Positions 1 to 11,473 are shown, counted from the stretch's first letter. The stretch is DNA of 64,000 nucleotides from Rhodospirillales bacterium (GCA_019455065.1 JACFNC010000018.1:1-64000); one strand, 5' to 3'. Numbers and translations are program-made. Notes: generated from the sequence alone by a model not told the origin.

Positions 1-61
1 CTAATAGGGTAGGCGGAGTCCACGTCGGCACCGCCTGATAACGCGAGCGGGGAAAATCAGG

Positions 62-1720
62 GTGAACGCGTTCCTGCAGTCGTTGCGTGGGCTGGGCCCC
101 ATGCGGCTGACGGCCATGGCGAGCGTTGGCGTCGGAGTGCTCGCCTTCTTCGTCTATCTGATGGCGCGCTTCGCTTCGCCGCAGATGGAGCTGCTCTACG
201 GCGACCTCGATCTGGCCGACTCGGGCCAGATCGTCAATCGGCTGCAAGCCGAGAAAATTCCCTATGAGTTGCGTCGCGACGGCACCGAAATCTGGGTGCC
301 CAAGGATCACAAGCTCGACCTGCGGGTTCGCATGGCCGAGCAGAACCTGCCGAGCGGCGGCACCGTGCGGACCGGATACGAGTTGTTCGACAACGGTAGC
401 GCCCTTGGCTCGACCAGTTTCATGCAGAGCGTCAATTTGGTGCGCGCGCTCGAGGGCGAACTGGCCCGCACCATCCGGGCGATCGACGGCGTACGTTCCG
501 CCCGCGTGCATCTCGTCATGCCCAAGCGCGAGATGTTCAGCCGCGAGACCCAAGAGCCAAGCGCATCGGTGGTCCTGACGATGCGCGGCAACAATCGGCT
601 GGCCAAGCAGCAGGTGCTGGCTGTCCAGCATCTGATCGCGGCCGCCGTTCCCAAACTGCAGCCCCAACGCATCTCGATCGTCGACGGCAAGGGCACGCTG
701 CTGGCGCGCGGCACCACGGACGGGTTGGAGACCCTGGCGCAATCCGCCGAGGAGATGCGGCTCAACTACGAAAATCGTCTCGCCCGCACCGTCGAAGAAC
801 TCCTGGAGCGCTCGCTGGGCCCCGGTCGCGTGCGAGCGGAGGTGTCGGTCGAGATGGATTTCGACCGCATCGCGACCACCCAGGAACTCTACGATCCCGA
901 CGGCCAGGTGGTGCGTTCGTCGGTCACCGTGGAGGAAAACCAGCAGAACCAGGAGGCCGAACCCGGCGCGGTCAGCGTCGCCCAAAACCTTCCCGACGCC
1001 AATGCCGCCACCGGGGGCGTCCGGGGCTCGTCCAGCCAGAACCGGACCCAGGAGACGGTGAACTACGAAATTTCCAAGACCATCCGCAACCACGTGAAGG
1101 AGCTGGGTATCGTTCGCCGGCTCTCGGTGGCCGTGCTGGTCGACGGCAACTACGTCACGGGCGATGGCGGCAACCGCACCTATGAGGCCCGAAGCGCCGA
1201 GCAAATCGAGCAGATCGCCACCCTGGTGCGTTCCGCGGTCGGATACGACGCGGGGCGCGGAGACCAGGTGGACATCGTCAACATGCGATTCGCCGATGCC
1301 GACGCCGTGTCCGCCACCGACGACGAAAATCTGCTCTTCGGAATGGAGCGGGATTTCATCGAGCGGATGGCTTCGAACATCGGGCTTAGCGTGGTCGCCA
1401 TTCTGTTCCTGCTGCTGGTCCTCAAGCCCCTGGTCAGCCGCGCCGTCGAATCGATGTCCGCCGCCGGCTCCGAGGGCCGCCGTCTGCTGACCGATCAGAG
1501 CCGCGCGGCGCCGGCCCTGGCCGGTCCGGCAGGGAACGCCGCGCTGGGCCCCGCGCCCAGCATCACCTCAACCGACGACAAGCTTGATGAATTGATCGAC
1601 ATCGACAAAGTCGAGGGCCGGGTGAAGGCCTCGTCGATCAAGAAGATCGGCGAGATCGTCGAGAAACATCCGGAAGAGGCACTGTCCATCATTCGGACTT
1701 GGATGTATCAGGAGAGCTAG
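62..1720 (+). CDS. fliF: Flagellar MS-ring protein FliF
   Basis: FliF forms the membrane-embedded MS ring on which the flagellar basal body and export gate are built. The 552-residue length is normal for the family. One hydrophobic segment lies near residues 19-37 and a second near the C-terminus (about 440-460), with the periplasmic YscJ/FliF ring-building region between. The last ~45 residues form a charged cytoplasmic tail of the kind that binds FliG. The start is GTG, preceded by GGGGAA about 10 bases upstream. It is the first gene of a tight plus-strand flagellar run, with fliG only 3 bases after its stop. The operon promoter probably lies left of the window, because the first 61 bases show no convincing promoter. 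Confidence 0.97.
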   Translation: MNAFLQSLRGLGPMRLTAMASVGVGVLAFFVYLMARFASPQMELLYGDLDLADSGQIVNRLQAEKIPYELRRDGTEIWVPKDHKLDLRVRMAEQNLPSGGTVRTGYELFDNGSALGSTSFMQSVNLVRALEGELARTIRAIDGVRSARVHLVMPKREMFSRETQEPSASVVLTMRGNNRLAKQQVLAVQHLIAAAVPKLQPQRISIVDGKGTLLARGTTDGLETLAQSAEEMRLNYENRLARTVEELLERSLGPGRVRAEVSVEMDFDRIATTQELYDPDGQVVRSSVTVEENQQNQEAEPGAVSVAQNLPDANAATGGVRGSSSQNRTQETVNYEISKTIRNHVKELGIVRRLSVAVLVDGNYVTGDGGNRTYEARSAEQIEQIATLVRSAVGYDAGRGDQVDIVNMRFADADAVSATDDENLLFGMERDFIERMASNIGLSVVAILFLLLVLKPLVSRAVESMSAAGSEGRRLLTDQSRAAPALAGPAGNAALGPAPSITSTDDKLDELIDIDKVEGRVKASSIKKIGEIVEKHPEEALSIIRTWMYQES

Positions 1721-1723
1721 GCG

Positions 1724-2743
1724 TTGGCTCGCGTCAAGGAGGACTATCGGAGTCTCAATGGTCCGCAAAAGGCGGCCATACTGATGCTTTCCCTGGGCGA
1801 GGAACATTCCGCCCAGATCTTCGCACTGATGGACGACGACGAGATCAAGGAGATCTCGCAGACGATGGCCGGCCTGGGCACCATCAGTTCATCGGTGGTC
1901 GAACGCCTGTTCGTGGAATTCGCAGACCAGATCTCCTCGACCGGATCGCTGGTGGGCTCGTACGAAAGCACCGAGCGCCTTCTCGCCCGGAGCCTGCCGA
2001 AAGACCGCGTCGAGATGATCATGGAGGAGATCCGTGGTCCGGCCGGTCGCACGATGTGGGACAAGCTCGGCAACGTCAACGAGGCCGTTCTCGCCAACTA
2101 CCTGAAGAACGAGTATCCGCAGACGGTGGCCGTGGTGCTTTCGAAGATCAAAACCGACCACGCCGCGCGGGTGCTGGCGATGCTGCCCGAGAATTTCGCC
2201 ATGGAAGTGGTGATGCGCATGCTGCGCATGGAATCGGTGCAAAAGGACGTGCTTGACGGCGTCGAACGCACCCTGCGCACCGAATTCATGAGCAATCTGG
2301 CCCGGACCGCGCGCCGCGACGCCCACGAGATGATGGCGGAAATATTCAACAACCTGGACCGAAATGCCGAAAACCGCTTCATGAGCGCCCTCGAGGAGCG
2401 CAACCGGGAATCGGCCGAACGCATCAAGGCCCTGATGTTCACCTTCGAGGACCTTGTGCGCGTCGACGCGTCGGGCGTGCAGACGCTGCTCCGCCATGTC
2501 GAAAAGGACAAGCTGGCGCTGGCCCTCAAGGGCGCGTCGGAAGGGGTGCGCGACCTGTTCTTCAAGAACATGTCCGAGCGCGCCGGAAAGATGCTGCGCG
2601 AGGACATGGACGCGCTGGGCCCCGTGCGGCTGCGCGACGTCGACCTTGCCCAGGGCCTCATCGTCGCTATGGCCAAGGAACTGGCGGCCAGCGGACAGAT
2701 CGTGATCTCCGAAGGTCGCGAAGAAGACGAACTGATTTATTAG
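1724..2743 (+). CDS. fliG: Flagellar motor switch protein FliG
   Basis: FliG is the C-ring subunit that couples FliF to the switch and contacts the stator to generate torque. At 339 residues it is full length. The middle-domain EHPQ motif appears as EYPQT at residues 130-134, and the armadillo-type middle and C-terminal domains are clear. The start is TTG directly after the fliF stop, which suggests translational coupling. The neighbours fliF, fliH and fliN fit a C-ring/export operon. The Tyr in place of the usual His of EHPQ is a modest variation and not evidence of inactivity. Confidence 0.97.
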   Translation: MARVKEDYRSLNGPQKAAILMLSLGEEHSAQIFALMDDDEIKEISQTMAGLGTISSSVVERLFVEFADQISSTGSLVGSYESTERLLARSLPKDRVEMIMEEIRGPAGRTMWDKLGNVNEAVLANYLKNEYPQTVAVVLSKIKTDHAARVLAMLPENFAMEVVMRMLRMESVQKDVLDGVERTLRTEFMSNLARTARRDAHEMMAEIFNNLDRNAENRFMSALEERNRESAERIKALMFTFEDLVRVDASGVQTLLRHVEKDKLALALKGASEGVRDLFFKNMSERAGKMLREDMDALGPVRLRDVDLAQGLIVAMAKELAASGQIVISEGREEDELIY

Positions 2744-2749
2744 GCGAAT

Positions 2750-3439
2750 ATGGCGGGCGCCCAAAAATTCCTCTTCACGACCAGGTTTGACAAGGGCGCC
2801 GAAAGCGCCCCCCAACCCATTCGCGACGAGCCACCGCCGCCGCCCCCGCCGCCGACCTTTTCTGAGGAGGACTTGGAAACGGCCCGCGCCGAGGCCTTTG
2901 CCGAGGGACACAAGGCGGGAACGGCCGAGGCATCCGCGACGACCGAACGCCAGGTGGCCACGGCCCTGACGGCCATCGCGCAACGCCTTCAGACGATGGC
3001 ACAGCACCAGTCGGAGGCCAACGAAATGGCCGCACGCAATGCCGTCCGGGTGGCAATGGCCGTGGCTCGCAAGGTCTTGCCCGAAACGGCGCGGCGCAAT
3101 GGCCTCGGCGAGGTGCAGGCCGTATTGGACGAATGCGCCGCCCATCTCGCGGGCGAGGCAAGGATGAGGGTTCGCGTCAACGGGTCTTTGATTGAGCCTT
3201 TGCGCGAGAAGCTTGCGGCGCTGCCGTCAATCGCCGGCGACGAAATGGTTCTGGACATGGTCGCCGACGATCGCCTTGCGGTCGGCGACTGTCGCGCCGA
3301 ATGGGAAACCGGCGGCTGTGAGCGCCTCACCGACCGATTGTGGCAGGACTTGGACGGGATCATCGAGCGCGCGCTCGGGATGGGGGACGGCCATTCCCCA
3401 CCGGTCAAGGATGAAGAATTCCCCGGCGATGAAACGTGA
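2750..3439 (+). CDS. fliH: Flagellar assembly protein FliH
   Basis: FliH is the peripheral stalk of the flagellar type III export ATPase and regulates FliI. The 229-residue protein begins with a short aromatic/basic segment, then a proline run (about residues 26-34), then an Ala/Glu/Gln-rich helical stalk and a C-terminal globular region. Identification rests on this layout and on position between fliG and fliN, because FliH sequences diverge quickly. Its partners FliI and FliJ are encoded 9 kb away on the opposite strand. The start ATG lies 6 bases after fliG. Confidence 0.85.
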   Translation: MAGAQKFLFTTRFDKGAESAPQPIRDEPPPPPPPPTFSEEDLETARAEAFAEGHKAGTAEASATTERQVATALTAIAQRLQTMAQHQSEANEMAARNAVRVAMAVARKVLPETARRNGLGEVQAVLDECAAHLAGEARMRVRVNGSLIEPLREKLAALPSIAGDEMVLDMVADDRLAVGDCRAEWETGGCERLTDRLWQDLDGIIERALGMGDGHSPPVKDEEFPGDET

Positions 3440-3454
3440 TCTTGGGAGACGGAC

Positions 3455-3796
3455 ATGGCGGACAACGAGAGTCTGCAACTCACGGAAATAAAGAACGACA
3501 AGCAGGTTGAGGAGGGAAGGGTCCGCGAGGACCTGGATATGCCCCGCTCGGCCCGCGATCTCGAGGCCGTCTACGATATCCCGGTCCAGGTCTCCGCCGT
3601 ACTTGGCCGAGCGACGATGCAGGTCAACCAATTGCTCAAGCTCGGTCGAGGTGCCGTCGTCGAACTCGACCGCAAGGTCGGCGAGGCCATCGACATCTAC
3701 GTCAACAACCGGCTGGTGGCGCGCGGCGAGGTCGTCGTCGTCGAAGACCGGCTGGGTGTGACGATGACCGAAATCATCAAGACCGATCGGTCCTGA
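3455..3796 (+). CDS. fliN: Flagellar motor switch protein FliN
   Basis: FliN forms the base of the C-ring with FliM and takes part in switching and export docking. The 113-residue protein has a charged N-terminal tail and a typical SpoA/FliN C-terminal domain from about residue 38, including the family pattern around IDIYVNNRLVARGEV. GGGAGACGGAC precedes the ATG. FliM is not encoded in this window, so the C-ring set here (FliF, FliG, FliN) is incomplete and fliM must lie elsewhere. Confidence 0.95.
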   Translation: MADNESLQLTEIKNDKQVEEGRVREDLDMPRSARDLEAVYDIPVQVSAVLGRATMQVNQLLKLGRGAVVELDRKVGEAIDIYVNNRLVARGEVVVVEDRLGVTMTEIIKTDRS

Positions 3797-3799
3797 AGC

Positions 3800-4606
3800 A
3801 TGGCGGGGGACGGGGGGATAAGGTTCGGCGGACGAACCTTCGACGTCGCGACGGTCGTCGGCCTCGCGGGGGCGTTCTTTCTGATCGGCACCGCCATCGC
3901 CCTGGGCGGCTCGATGGGCTCGTTTCTCGATGTCCCCTCGGTGCTGATCGTCATTGGCGGCACCCTTGCCGTCACCACCATCTGCTTTTCCCTGCCGGAG
4001 GTCGCCCGCAGCGCCAAGGTCATCGCCAAGACGGTGATCCATGTGACGCGCGATCCCGCGCACGCCGCCATCCGCACGCTGATGCTGGCCGACGTCGCCC
4101 GCAAGCAGGGCGTGCTCGCGCTCCAGGCGCGCCTGCAGGAGATTGCCGACGAGCCATTCCTGTATCAGGGGGTCGCCATGGTGGTGGACGGCATCCTGGA
4201 CAACGACGTCGAAGGAATCCTTCAGCGCGACCTTCAGGCGACGCAACTGCGCCACCATCAGGCGGCTGGCGTGCTGCGAAAGGCCGGCGAGGTTTCGCCG
4301 GCGATGGGGCTGATCGGCACGCTGATCGGCCTGGTCCAGATGCTGGGAAACCTCGACGACCCCTCGACCATCGGTCCGAGCATGGCGGTCGCCCTGCTTA
4401 CCACCTTCTATGGGGCCATTCTGGCCAACCTCGTGTTGTTGCCGCTGGCGGCGAAGCTGGAACGCAACTCGGCCGAGGAAGCGTTGGTCAATCGTGTTTT
4501 TCTGATGGGCGTGGTTTCGATCAGCCGGCAGGAAAATCCGCGCCGCCTGGAAATGATGCTGAACAGCATTCTGCCGCCGACGCAGCGGGTGCAGTACTAC
4601 GACTAA
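3800..4606 (+). CDS. motA: MotA/PomA-type flagellar stator protein
   Basis: This is a MotA/TolQ/ExbB-family proton- or sodium-channel subunit that drives motor rotation with a MotB partner. The 268-residue protein has four hydrophobic segments (about 16-34, 44-64, 165-187, 198-220) with a cytoplasmic loop between the second and third, as in PomA/MotA. The ion specificity cannot be read here. It starts 3 bases after fliN. No MotB/PomB gene is adjacent, so the partner must be unlinked. It precedes flbD, the order known in several alphaproteobacterial flagellar clusters. Confidence 0.9.
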   Translation: MAGDGGIRFGGRTFDVATVVGLAGAFFLIGTAIALGGSMGSFLDVPSVLIVIGGTLAVTTICFSLPEVARSAKVIAKTVIHVTRDPAHAAIRTLMLADVARKQGVLALQARLQEIADEPFLYQGVAMVVDGILDNDVEGILQRDLQATQLRHHQAAGVLRKAGEVSPAMGLIGTLIGLVQMLGNLDDPSTIGPSMAVALLTTFYGAILANLVLLPLAAKLERNSAEEALVNRVFLMGVVSISRQENPRRLEMMLNSILPPTQRVQYYD

Positions 4607-4630
4607 GGCCGGAAAAAGGGACCATACGAC

Positions 4631-5968
<1,338 letters not shown>

Positions 5969-5991
5969 ACGCCATGAGGGGGCCATGACGC

Positions 5992-8112
5992 ATGGCTGAG
6001 GCGAGCGAATCGGCGGAGAGCCCCGGTCAGGGCATCGGCGGGCTGGTGTCGGGCCGGCTGAAGGCCGCCCTTGCACGCGGCGACATCGCGTTCGCCCTGG
6101 GCGTCGTCATCATCCTCGTCGTGCTCATCCTGCCGATGCCGACGTGGCTGCTCGACATCTCGCTCGCCATCTCGATCACCTTCTCGGTGCTTATCCTGAT
6201 GACGGCGATTTTCATCGAGAAGCCGCTGGAATTCAGTTCGTTCCCCACGGTACTGCTGGTCGCCACCCTGATGCGCCTGGCGCTCAACCTTGCGTCGACG
6301 CGCCTGATCCTGGCGCACGGGCATGAGGGCACCGACGGCGCCGGCCAGGTCATCCAGGCGTTTTCCGGATTCGTGATGAGCGGCAGCTTCGTGATCGGGC
6401 TGATCGTCTTCTCTATCCTGGTGATCGTCAATTTCGTGGTCATCACCAAGGGTTCGACGCGCATCGCCGAGGTATCGGCGCGGTTCAGCCTGGATGCCAT
6501 GCCCGGCAAGCAGATGGCCATCGACGCCGATTTGTCCGCAGGCCTCATCGACGAAGCCCAGGCCCGCACGCGCCGCACAGAACTGGAGGCCGAGAGCACC
6601 TTCTTCGGGGCCATGGACGGCGCCTCGAAGTTCGTTCGCGGCGACGCCGTCGCGGGGCTGCTCATCACCTTCATCAACATCATCGGCGGCATGATCATCG
6701 GCATGGCCCAGAACGGGCTGACATTCGGCGAGGCCGCCGACGTTTACACCACGCTGACGGTGGGTGACGGACTGGTATCGCAGATACCGGCCCTGATCGT
6801 GTCGACCGCCGCCGGCATGCTGGTGACCAAGGCCGGGCTCAGCGGCGGGACCGAACGCGCCCTGTTCGGGCAACTCGCCGGCTATCCCAAGGCGATGGGG
6901 GTGAGCACGGCGCTGCTGGTGGCGATCGCGCTGCTGCCCGGAATGCCGATGCTGCCGTTCCTGGCGCTGGCCGCGGTGACCGGCGGTTCCGCCTGGCTGA
7001 TCGACCGCAACAGAACCGCGGCGGCTGCGGCCGCCGCCGCCCACGAAATCGCCGCCACCGAGCCGCCGCCAGTCGCCGAGGAGCCGATCACGACCGCGCT
7101 GCGCATCGACAACCTGCGGCTGGAACTGGGCTACGGGCTGCTCGGGCTGATCAACAATCCCAAGGGACAGCGGCTGACCGAGCAGATCAAGTCGCTGCGG
7201 CGCGCGTTGGCGGCCGAGGTGGGATTCGTCATGCCGTCGGTACGCATCCAGGACAACATGCAACTGCCGGCCAATTCATACGTCATCTACATCAAGGAGG
7301 TCGAGGCCGGGCGCGGCGAACTGCGCCCGAACATGCTGCTGGTCATGGACCCGCGCGGCGAGGACTTGACGCTGCCGGGCGAAAAGACGCGCGAGCCCAC
7401 CTTCGGCCTGCCGGCCATCTGGGTCGACGCGGCCAACCGCGAGGAGGCGCTGTTCCGCGGGTACACGGTCGTCGATCCGCCGACCGTCGTGACGACGCAT
7501 CTCACCGAGGTGATCAAGGACAACATGGCCGAGCTTCTGTCCTTCGCCGAGACGCAGAAGCTGCTCGACGATCTCGACAAGGAGCACCAGAAGCTGGTCA
7601 GCGACATGATCCCCAGTCAGATCTCGGTGGGCGGCGTGCAGCGCGTGTTGCAGAACCTGTTGCAGGAGCGCGTCTCCATCCGCGACCTGCCGACTATTCT
7701 CGAAGGCATTTCCGAGGCCTGCGGCCACACGCGCAGCGTCATGATGATCACCGAGCACGTGCGCGCCCGGTTGGCCCGCCAACTCAGCGACGCCAATACC
7801 GGGACCCAAGGCTTCATTCCGCTGGTCACCCTGTCGCCCGAATGGGAGCAGGCATTCGCCGAGTCGCTCGTGGGACAGGGCGAGGAGAAACAACTGGCCA
7901 TGGCGCCCACCCGCTTGCAGGAGTTCATTGCCAAGATCCGGCAAACGTTCGAGCGGTTCGCCATGCAGGGTGAAACCCCGGTTCTGCTGACCAGCCCGCT
8001 GATTCGCCCCTATGTGCGGTCGATCATCGAGCGGTTCCGCCCGGTCACCGTCGTGATGTCACAGAGCGAAATCCACCCGAAGGCCCGAATCAAGACCTTG
8101 GGGCAGGTGTAG
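5992..8112 (+). CDS. flhA: Flagellar export gate protein FlhA
   Basis: FlhA is the nonameric export-gate component of the flagellar type III secretion system. At 706 residues it is full length. The first ~330 residues hold about eight membrane segments, with the conserved FHIPEP-family cytoplasmic loop after segment 4 (around residues 150-200, containing RFSLDAMPGKQMAID). A soluble C-terminal domain follows and binds chaperone-substrate complexes. An Ala-rich linker (about 342-352) joins the two. The ATG at 5992 is chosen because the family N-terminus is short before the first membrane segment. flhF follows after 3 bases. Confidence 0.97.
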   Translation: MAEASESAESPGQGIGGLVSGRLKAALARGDIAFALGVVIILVVLILPMPTWLLDISLAISITFSVLILMTAIFIEKPLEFSSFPTVLLVATLMRLALNLASTRLILAHGHEGTDGAGQVIQAFSGFVMSGSFVIGLIVFSILVIVNFVVITKGSTRIAEVSARFSLDAMPGKQMAIDADLSAGLIDEAQARTRRTELEAESTFFGAMDGASKFVRGDAVAGLLITFINIIGGMIIGMAQNGLTFGEAADVYTTLTVGDGLVSQIPALIVSTAAGMLVTKAGLSGGTERALFGQLAGYPKAMGVSTALLVAIALLPGMPMLPFLALAAVTGGSAWLIDRNRTAAAAAAAAHEIAATEPPPVAEEPITTALRIDNLRLELGYGLLGLINNPKGQRLTEQIKSLRRALAAEVGFVMPSVRIQDNMQLPANSYVIYIKEVEAGRGELRPNMLLVMDPRGEDLTLPGEKTREPTFGLPAIWVDAANREEALFRGYTVVDPPTVVTTHLTEVIKDNMAELLSFAETQKLLDDLDKEHQKLVSDMIPSQISVGGVQRVLQNLLQERVSIRDLPTILEGISEACGHTRSVMMITEHVRARLARQLSDANTGTQGFIPLVTLSPEWEQAFAESLVGQGEEKQLAMAPTRLQEFIAKIRQTFERFAMQGETPVLLTSPLIRPYVRSIIERFRPVTVVMSQSEIHPKARIKTLGQV

Positions 8113-8115
8113 GCC

Positions 8116-9102
8116 ATGCGGCTGAAGTCGTTCACCGCCCCCAGCATGGCAGAGGCCATGCGCATGATCCGGGACGAACTGGGCGACGACGCCATCATCG
8201 TGTCCACGCAAAGAGCGATCGGCGGCAAGGGCGTGCGCATCACGGCGGCCCTCGAACAGTCCGATCCGGACGAACCCGCCGACCTTTTCGGAAATGGCGA
8301 GGCGCCCGTCGCCCAGGCCGTTCGCGCCGCCCTTGTGGAACACGGCACCCCGCCGCGGCTTCTCGAACGGCTCGTGAACGCGGCGCACACATCTGAAATC
8401 GACGACCCGCTGCGGGCTTGTACGGCCGCCATGGATGCCGGGTTCGCCTATGCCCCCCTGCCGGAAGTGGCGGCACCGCGGCCATTCATGCTGGTCGGCC
8501 CGCCGGGCGCCGGGAAAACCATCGCCGTCGCCAAGCTGGCGGCGCGGACGGTGCTCAAGGGCCGTCGCGTCGCCGTCATCACCGCCGACCATCACCGCGC
8601 CGGCGCCGTGCACCAGCTTGCCGCGTTCACCCGCATCCTCGGCGTCGATCTCAAATCGGCGCGCGGGCCGGACTCGCTGCGCCAGGCGGTCGACGGGCTT
8701 GACGGCCGGACCGACCTGGTGTTCATCGACAGCCCCGGGCTCAACCCCTTCAAGCCGACCGACATGGAGTTTCTTACCGGACTGGTGGAAGCCGCCGACG
8801 TCGAGCCGATCCTGGCACTGGCCGCGGGCGGCGATGCCGAAGAGGCGGCCGAGATCGGCGAGGCCTTCGGCGAGGCCGGGGCGACGCGCCTGCTCGCCAC
8901 GCGCCTTGACACGACGCGCCGCTTTGGCGCCATCATGGCCGCCGCCGACGCCGCCCAGTTGATGCTGTGCGACGTCAGCGCCAGCCCGCACGTCGCGAGC
9001 GGGTTGAGCCCCCTCAGCCCTCAGGCGATGGCGCGGCTGATCCTGCCCAATAACCGGGACGAAGCCCAGAACGACCTTCTTCCGACAGAGGCCACGACAT
9101 GA
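8116..9102 (+). CDS. flhF: SRP-type GTPase FlhF
   Basis: FlhF is the SRP-family GTPase that sets flagellar position. The N-terminus (MRLKSFTAPSMAEAM) is typical. The G-domain P-loop GPPGAGKT is at residues 128-135. The switch region reads FIDSPG where most relatives have D-T-A-G. At 328 residues it is at the short end of the family, the loss being in the region between N-terminus and G domain. Its 3' end overlaps flhG by 4 bases, the usual coupled FlhF-FlhG pairing for polar flagella. Confidence 0.92.
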   Translation: MRLKSFTAPSMAEAMRMIRDELGDDAIIVSTQRAIGGKGVRITAALEQSDPDEPADLFGNGEAPVAQAVRAALVEHGTPPRLLERLVNAAHTSEIDDPLRACTAAMDAGFAYAPLPEVAAPRPFMLVGPPGAGKTIAVAKLAARTVLKGRRVAVITADHHRAGAVHQLAAFTRILGVDLKSARGPDSLRQAVDGLDGRTDLVFIDSPGLNPFKPTDMEFLTGLVEAADVEPILALAAGGDAEEAAEIGEAFGEAGATRLLATRLDTTRRFGAIMAAADAAQLMLCDVSASPHVASGLSPLSPQAMARLILPNNRDEAQNDLLPTEATT

Positions 9103-9896
9103 CGATGACGCAGACCCCCACCCTTGCCCCGCGCCCGTCGCAAAGGGCGAAAGGCCGCAACGTCCTGGCCATCGCCTCTGGCAAGGGGGGGGTGGGCAAG
9201 ACTTGGTTCGCGATCTCGCTCACCCATGCCTTCGCAAAGGCGGGCCAGCGGACGTTGCTGTTCGACGGCGATCTGGGTCTGGCCAATGTCGACATCCAAC
9301 TCGGCCTCATGCCCAAGCATGATCTGGGCAGCGTGGTTGCCGGGCGCATCACCCTCAATCAGGCCACCATGCCGTTCCCGGACGGGAATTTCGACATCAT
9401 CGCCGGACGATCGGGGTCGGGCGCGCTGGCCAACGTCCCCATCAGCCGCCTGCAAACCCTGGGCGACGACCTGGTCCTGCTCGCCAATGCGTACGACCGC
9501 GTAGTGGTCGACCTCGGCGCTGGCGTCGAACGCAGCAACCGCCAACTCGCCAACAGCGCCGGGACCATCCTGGTGGTGACGACCGACGAACCGACGTCGC
9601 TCACCGACGCCTATGCCTTCATCAAGGTCACGCATCTGGAGCGGCCGGGGACCGACATCCGGGTGGTCGTCAACATGGCCAATTCGACTCGGGAAGGGGA
9701 ACGTATCTACAACACCCTGCTCAAGGCCTGCGAAGGCTTCCTCAAGGTGTCGCCGCCGCTCGCCGGGGTGATCCGCCGCGACCTCAAGGTCAGGGAAGCG
9801 ATCCGCAACCAGACCTCGATGCTGACGCGCTCGCCCAACAGCGAGGCCGCCGCCGACGTCGAGGCCATCGCCGAAAGACTTCTAAGGGGCAGATGA
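9099..9896 (+). CDS. flhG: MinD-like ATPase FlhG (FleN/YlxH)
   Basis: FlhG is a ParA/MinD-type ATPase that limits flagellar number and works with FlhF. The deviant Walker A KGGVGKT is at residues 29-35, followed by a FDGDLGLANVD motif. The length of 265 residues is normal. The ATG overlaps the flhF stop (ATGA), which implies translational coupling. The next gene also overlaps by 4 bases. The standard membrane-targeting helix is expected at the C-terminus but cannot be proved by eye. Confidence 0.93.
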   Translation: MTMTQTPTLAPRPSQRAKGRNVLAIASGKGGVGKTWFAISLTHAFAKAGQRTLLFDGDLGLANVDIQLGLMPKHDLGSVVAGRITLNQATMPFPDGNFDIIAGRSGSGALANVPISRLQTLGDDLVLLANAYDRVVVDLGAGVERSNRQLANSAGTILVVTTDEPTSLTDAYAFIKVTHLERPGTDIRVVVNMANSTREGERIYNTLLKACEGFLKVSPPLAGVIRRDLKVREAIRNQTSMLTRSPNSEAAADVEAIAERLLRGR

Positions 9897-11473
9897 CAAC
9901 CGTTCCCCCCATCCCCGGCGCGCCGCCGGCCACCCCGACCGCCGTCCAGGCGCTGGCGACGGTGTTGGGTGGGGATGGGGTGCTGGCCAAGCTCGCCGCC
10001 ACCGGCGCCTTCGAGGCGACGGTGCTGCGGGTGACCGGGCGCAATGTCGTTTTGGCGGAAACCCCGGCCGGCCAGCTCAGCCTCCGCCTGCCCTTTCCCT
10101 TGCCGGAGGGCGGCCGGCTGGTCCTGCAGCCGCCGGCCAACACGGCGTCGCCCCAACTGCGCATCCTGGCGGTCGAGGGCCGTCCACCCGGTCCGACCGC
10201 GGCGGCGGCCCCGCCCGCGCCCACCCCCCCGACCGGGGCCGGGGCGTCGGCGCAGCAGGCCGCGGGAGGCACGCCCGCCAGCGGCCAGACGACGGCCACC
10301 TCGGCCCCGCAGCGCCCCCAGGGACCGACGCCGGGAGGCACGCCCGCGCCTCAGCCCGCATCTGGCGCCGCGGGTCCGGCGACGCCCCCCGCGACAACGG
10401 GGCTCACGGCGACGCTGTTGCGCGCGCCCCCTCCGCCGCCGGGCGGCCAGCCGCCAACAGCCGCGCCGGGGCCGCAACCACTTGCGGCGGGGGCCACCCT
10501 GAACGTGCGCGTCTTGGCCGTGACCGGTCCGCAGGGCGGCCAAGCGCCCACGGCGCCCGCCCCGCAAGCGGTGCCCGGCGCGGCGGCCACTCCGGCTCTT
10601 TCGCCCTCTCCGGCCTCGCCGACCATCGTGACGGGGACCGTCGCGCCCAACACCCACGCCGGCCAACCCTTGGTTCAGACGCCGGTGGGTCTGCTGGCTC
10701 TTGCGAATTCGCCCCCCCTGCCGCCCGGCGCCACGGTGACCCTGGAGCTTGGAACGCTGTTGCCTCCACCGACGCCGGCGGCCCCGCCGGCGCTCCGGCC
10801 AGCCGTTCCCGGTGGCCAGTGGCCCGCCCTGTCGGACGCCGTCCAGATTCTGCAGCGGGCCGATCCGGCGGCGGCGGACTCCCTGGCAAAAATCCTTCCG
10901 CAGCCCGACAACCGGCTGGCCGCCACGGGCACCCTGTTCGCGGCCGCCGCCCGCGCCGGCGATGCCCGCGCCTGGCTGGGCGACGCCCTGGAAAGCCTGG
11001 AACGCCTGGGGCGGAAGGACGTCGCGAGACGCGTGAGCGACGACATGTCGGAACTCGCCGCCCGTGTCCGCCAGCCGGCCGGCGAATGGCGCGCGTTCCC
11101 GCTGCCCCTGCTCAATGGCGAGACCGTCGAGCCCGTGCGCATGGTGGTCCGCCGCGCCCCGCAGGAAGACGAGGAACGAGGGGACGGGCGGGGTGGCGAC
11201 GACGGAATACGCTTCCTGCTCGATCTCGAACTGTCCAACGTGGGCGCCCTTCAGCTTGATGGGCTGGTGCGCCGCGCCGCGAAACGATTTGACCTGGTCG
11301 TGCGCACCCACGCGCCGTTGCCACAGGACATGCGCTCGGACATCTCGGGCATCTTCGCGCAGTCCCTCGAAGGGCTAGGGCTCGGCGGGTCCGCTTCCTT
11401 CCAGGTCACCCCCCGTTTCGTCGAAGTAACGGCCGACGAGCACGCGGGGGAATGGCGGGGCATCCTGGTATGA
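9893..11473 (+). CDS. Proline/alanine-rich FliK-like protein
   Basis: This 526-residue protein looks like a flagellar hook-length control protein. Residues ~100-300 are an extremely Pro/Ala/Gly/Thr-rich, low-complexity ruler-like region. The C-terminal ~120 residues are a compact conserved-looking domain (segments LDLELSNVGALQLDGL and VVRTHAPLPQDM) that resembles the FliK C-terminal switch domain. The start ATG overlaps the flhG stop and the stop overlaps the next start, so it belongs to the operon. The FliK assignment is inference from layout and context. A generic flagellar-associated protein is the alternative. The repetitive section is also the most GC-biased stretch in the window. Confidence 0.55.
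   Translation: MTTVPPIPGAPPATPTAVQALATVLGGDGVLAKLAATGAFEATVLRVTGRNVVLAETPAGQLSLRLPFPLPEGGRLVLQPPANTASPQLRILAVEGRPPGPTAAAAPPAPTPPTGAGASAQQAAGGTPASGQTTATSAPQRPQGPTPGGTPAPQPASGAAGPATPPATTGLTATLLRAPPPPPGGQPPTAAPGPQPLAAGATLNVRVLAVTGPQGGQAPTAPAPQAVPGAAATPALSPSPASPTIVTGTVAPNTHAGQPLVQTPVGLLALANSPPLPPGATVTLELGTLLPPPTPAAPPALRPAVPGGQWPALSDAVQILQRADPAAADSLAKILPQPDNRLAATGTLFAAAARAGDARAWLGDALESLERLGRKDVARRVSDDMSELAARVRQPAGEWRAFPLPLLNGETVEPVRMVVRRAPQEDEERGDGRGGDDGIRFLLDLELSNVGALQLDGLVRRAAKRFDLVVRTHAPLPQDMRSDISGIFAQSLEGLGLGGSASFQVTPRFVEVTADEHAGEWRGILV

Noticed and set aside
1-61. Sigma-54 promoter before fliF
   Set aside because: A GGCAC element is present but no correctly spaced TTGC; the promoter probably lies left of the window.
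10100-10800. Pro/Ala-rich repeats in the FliK-like gene as a separate repetitive element
   Set aside because: Low-complexity ruler-like coding sequence in frame, not a DNA repeat family.
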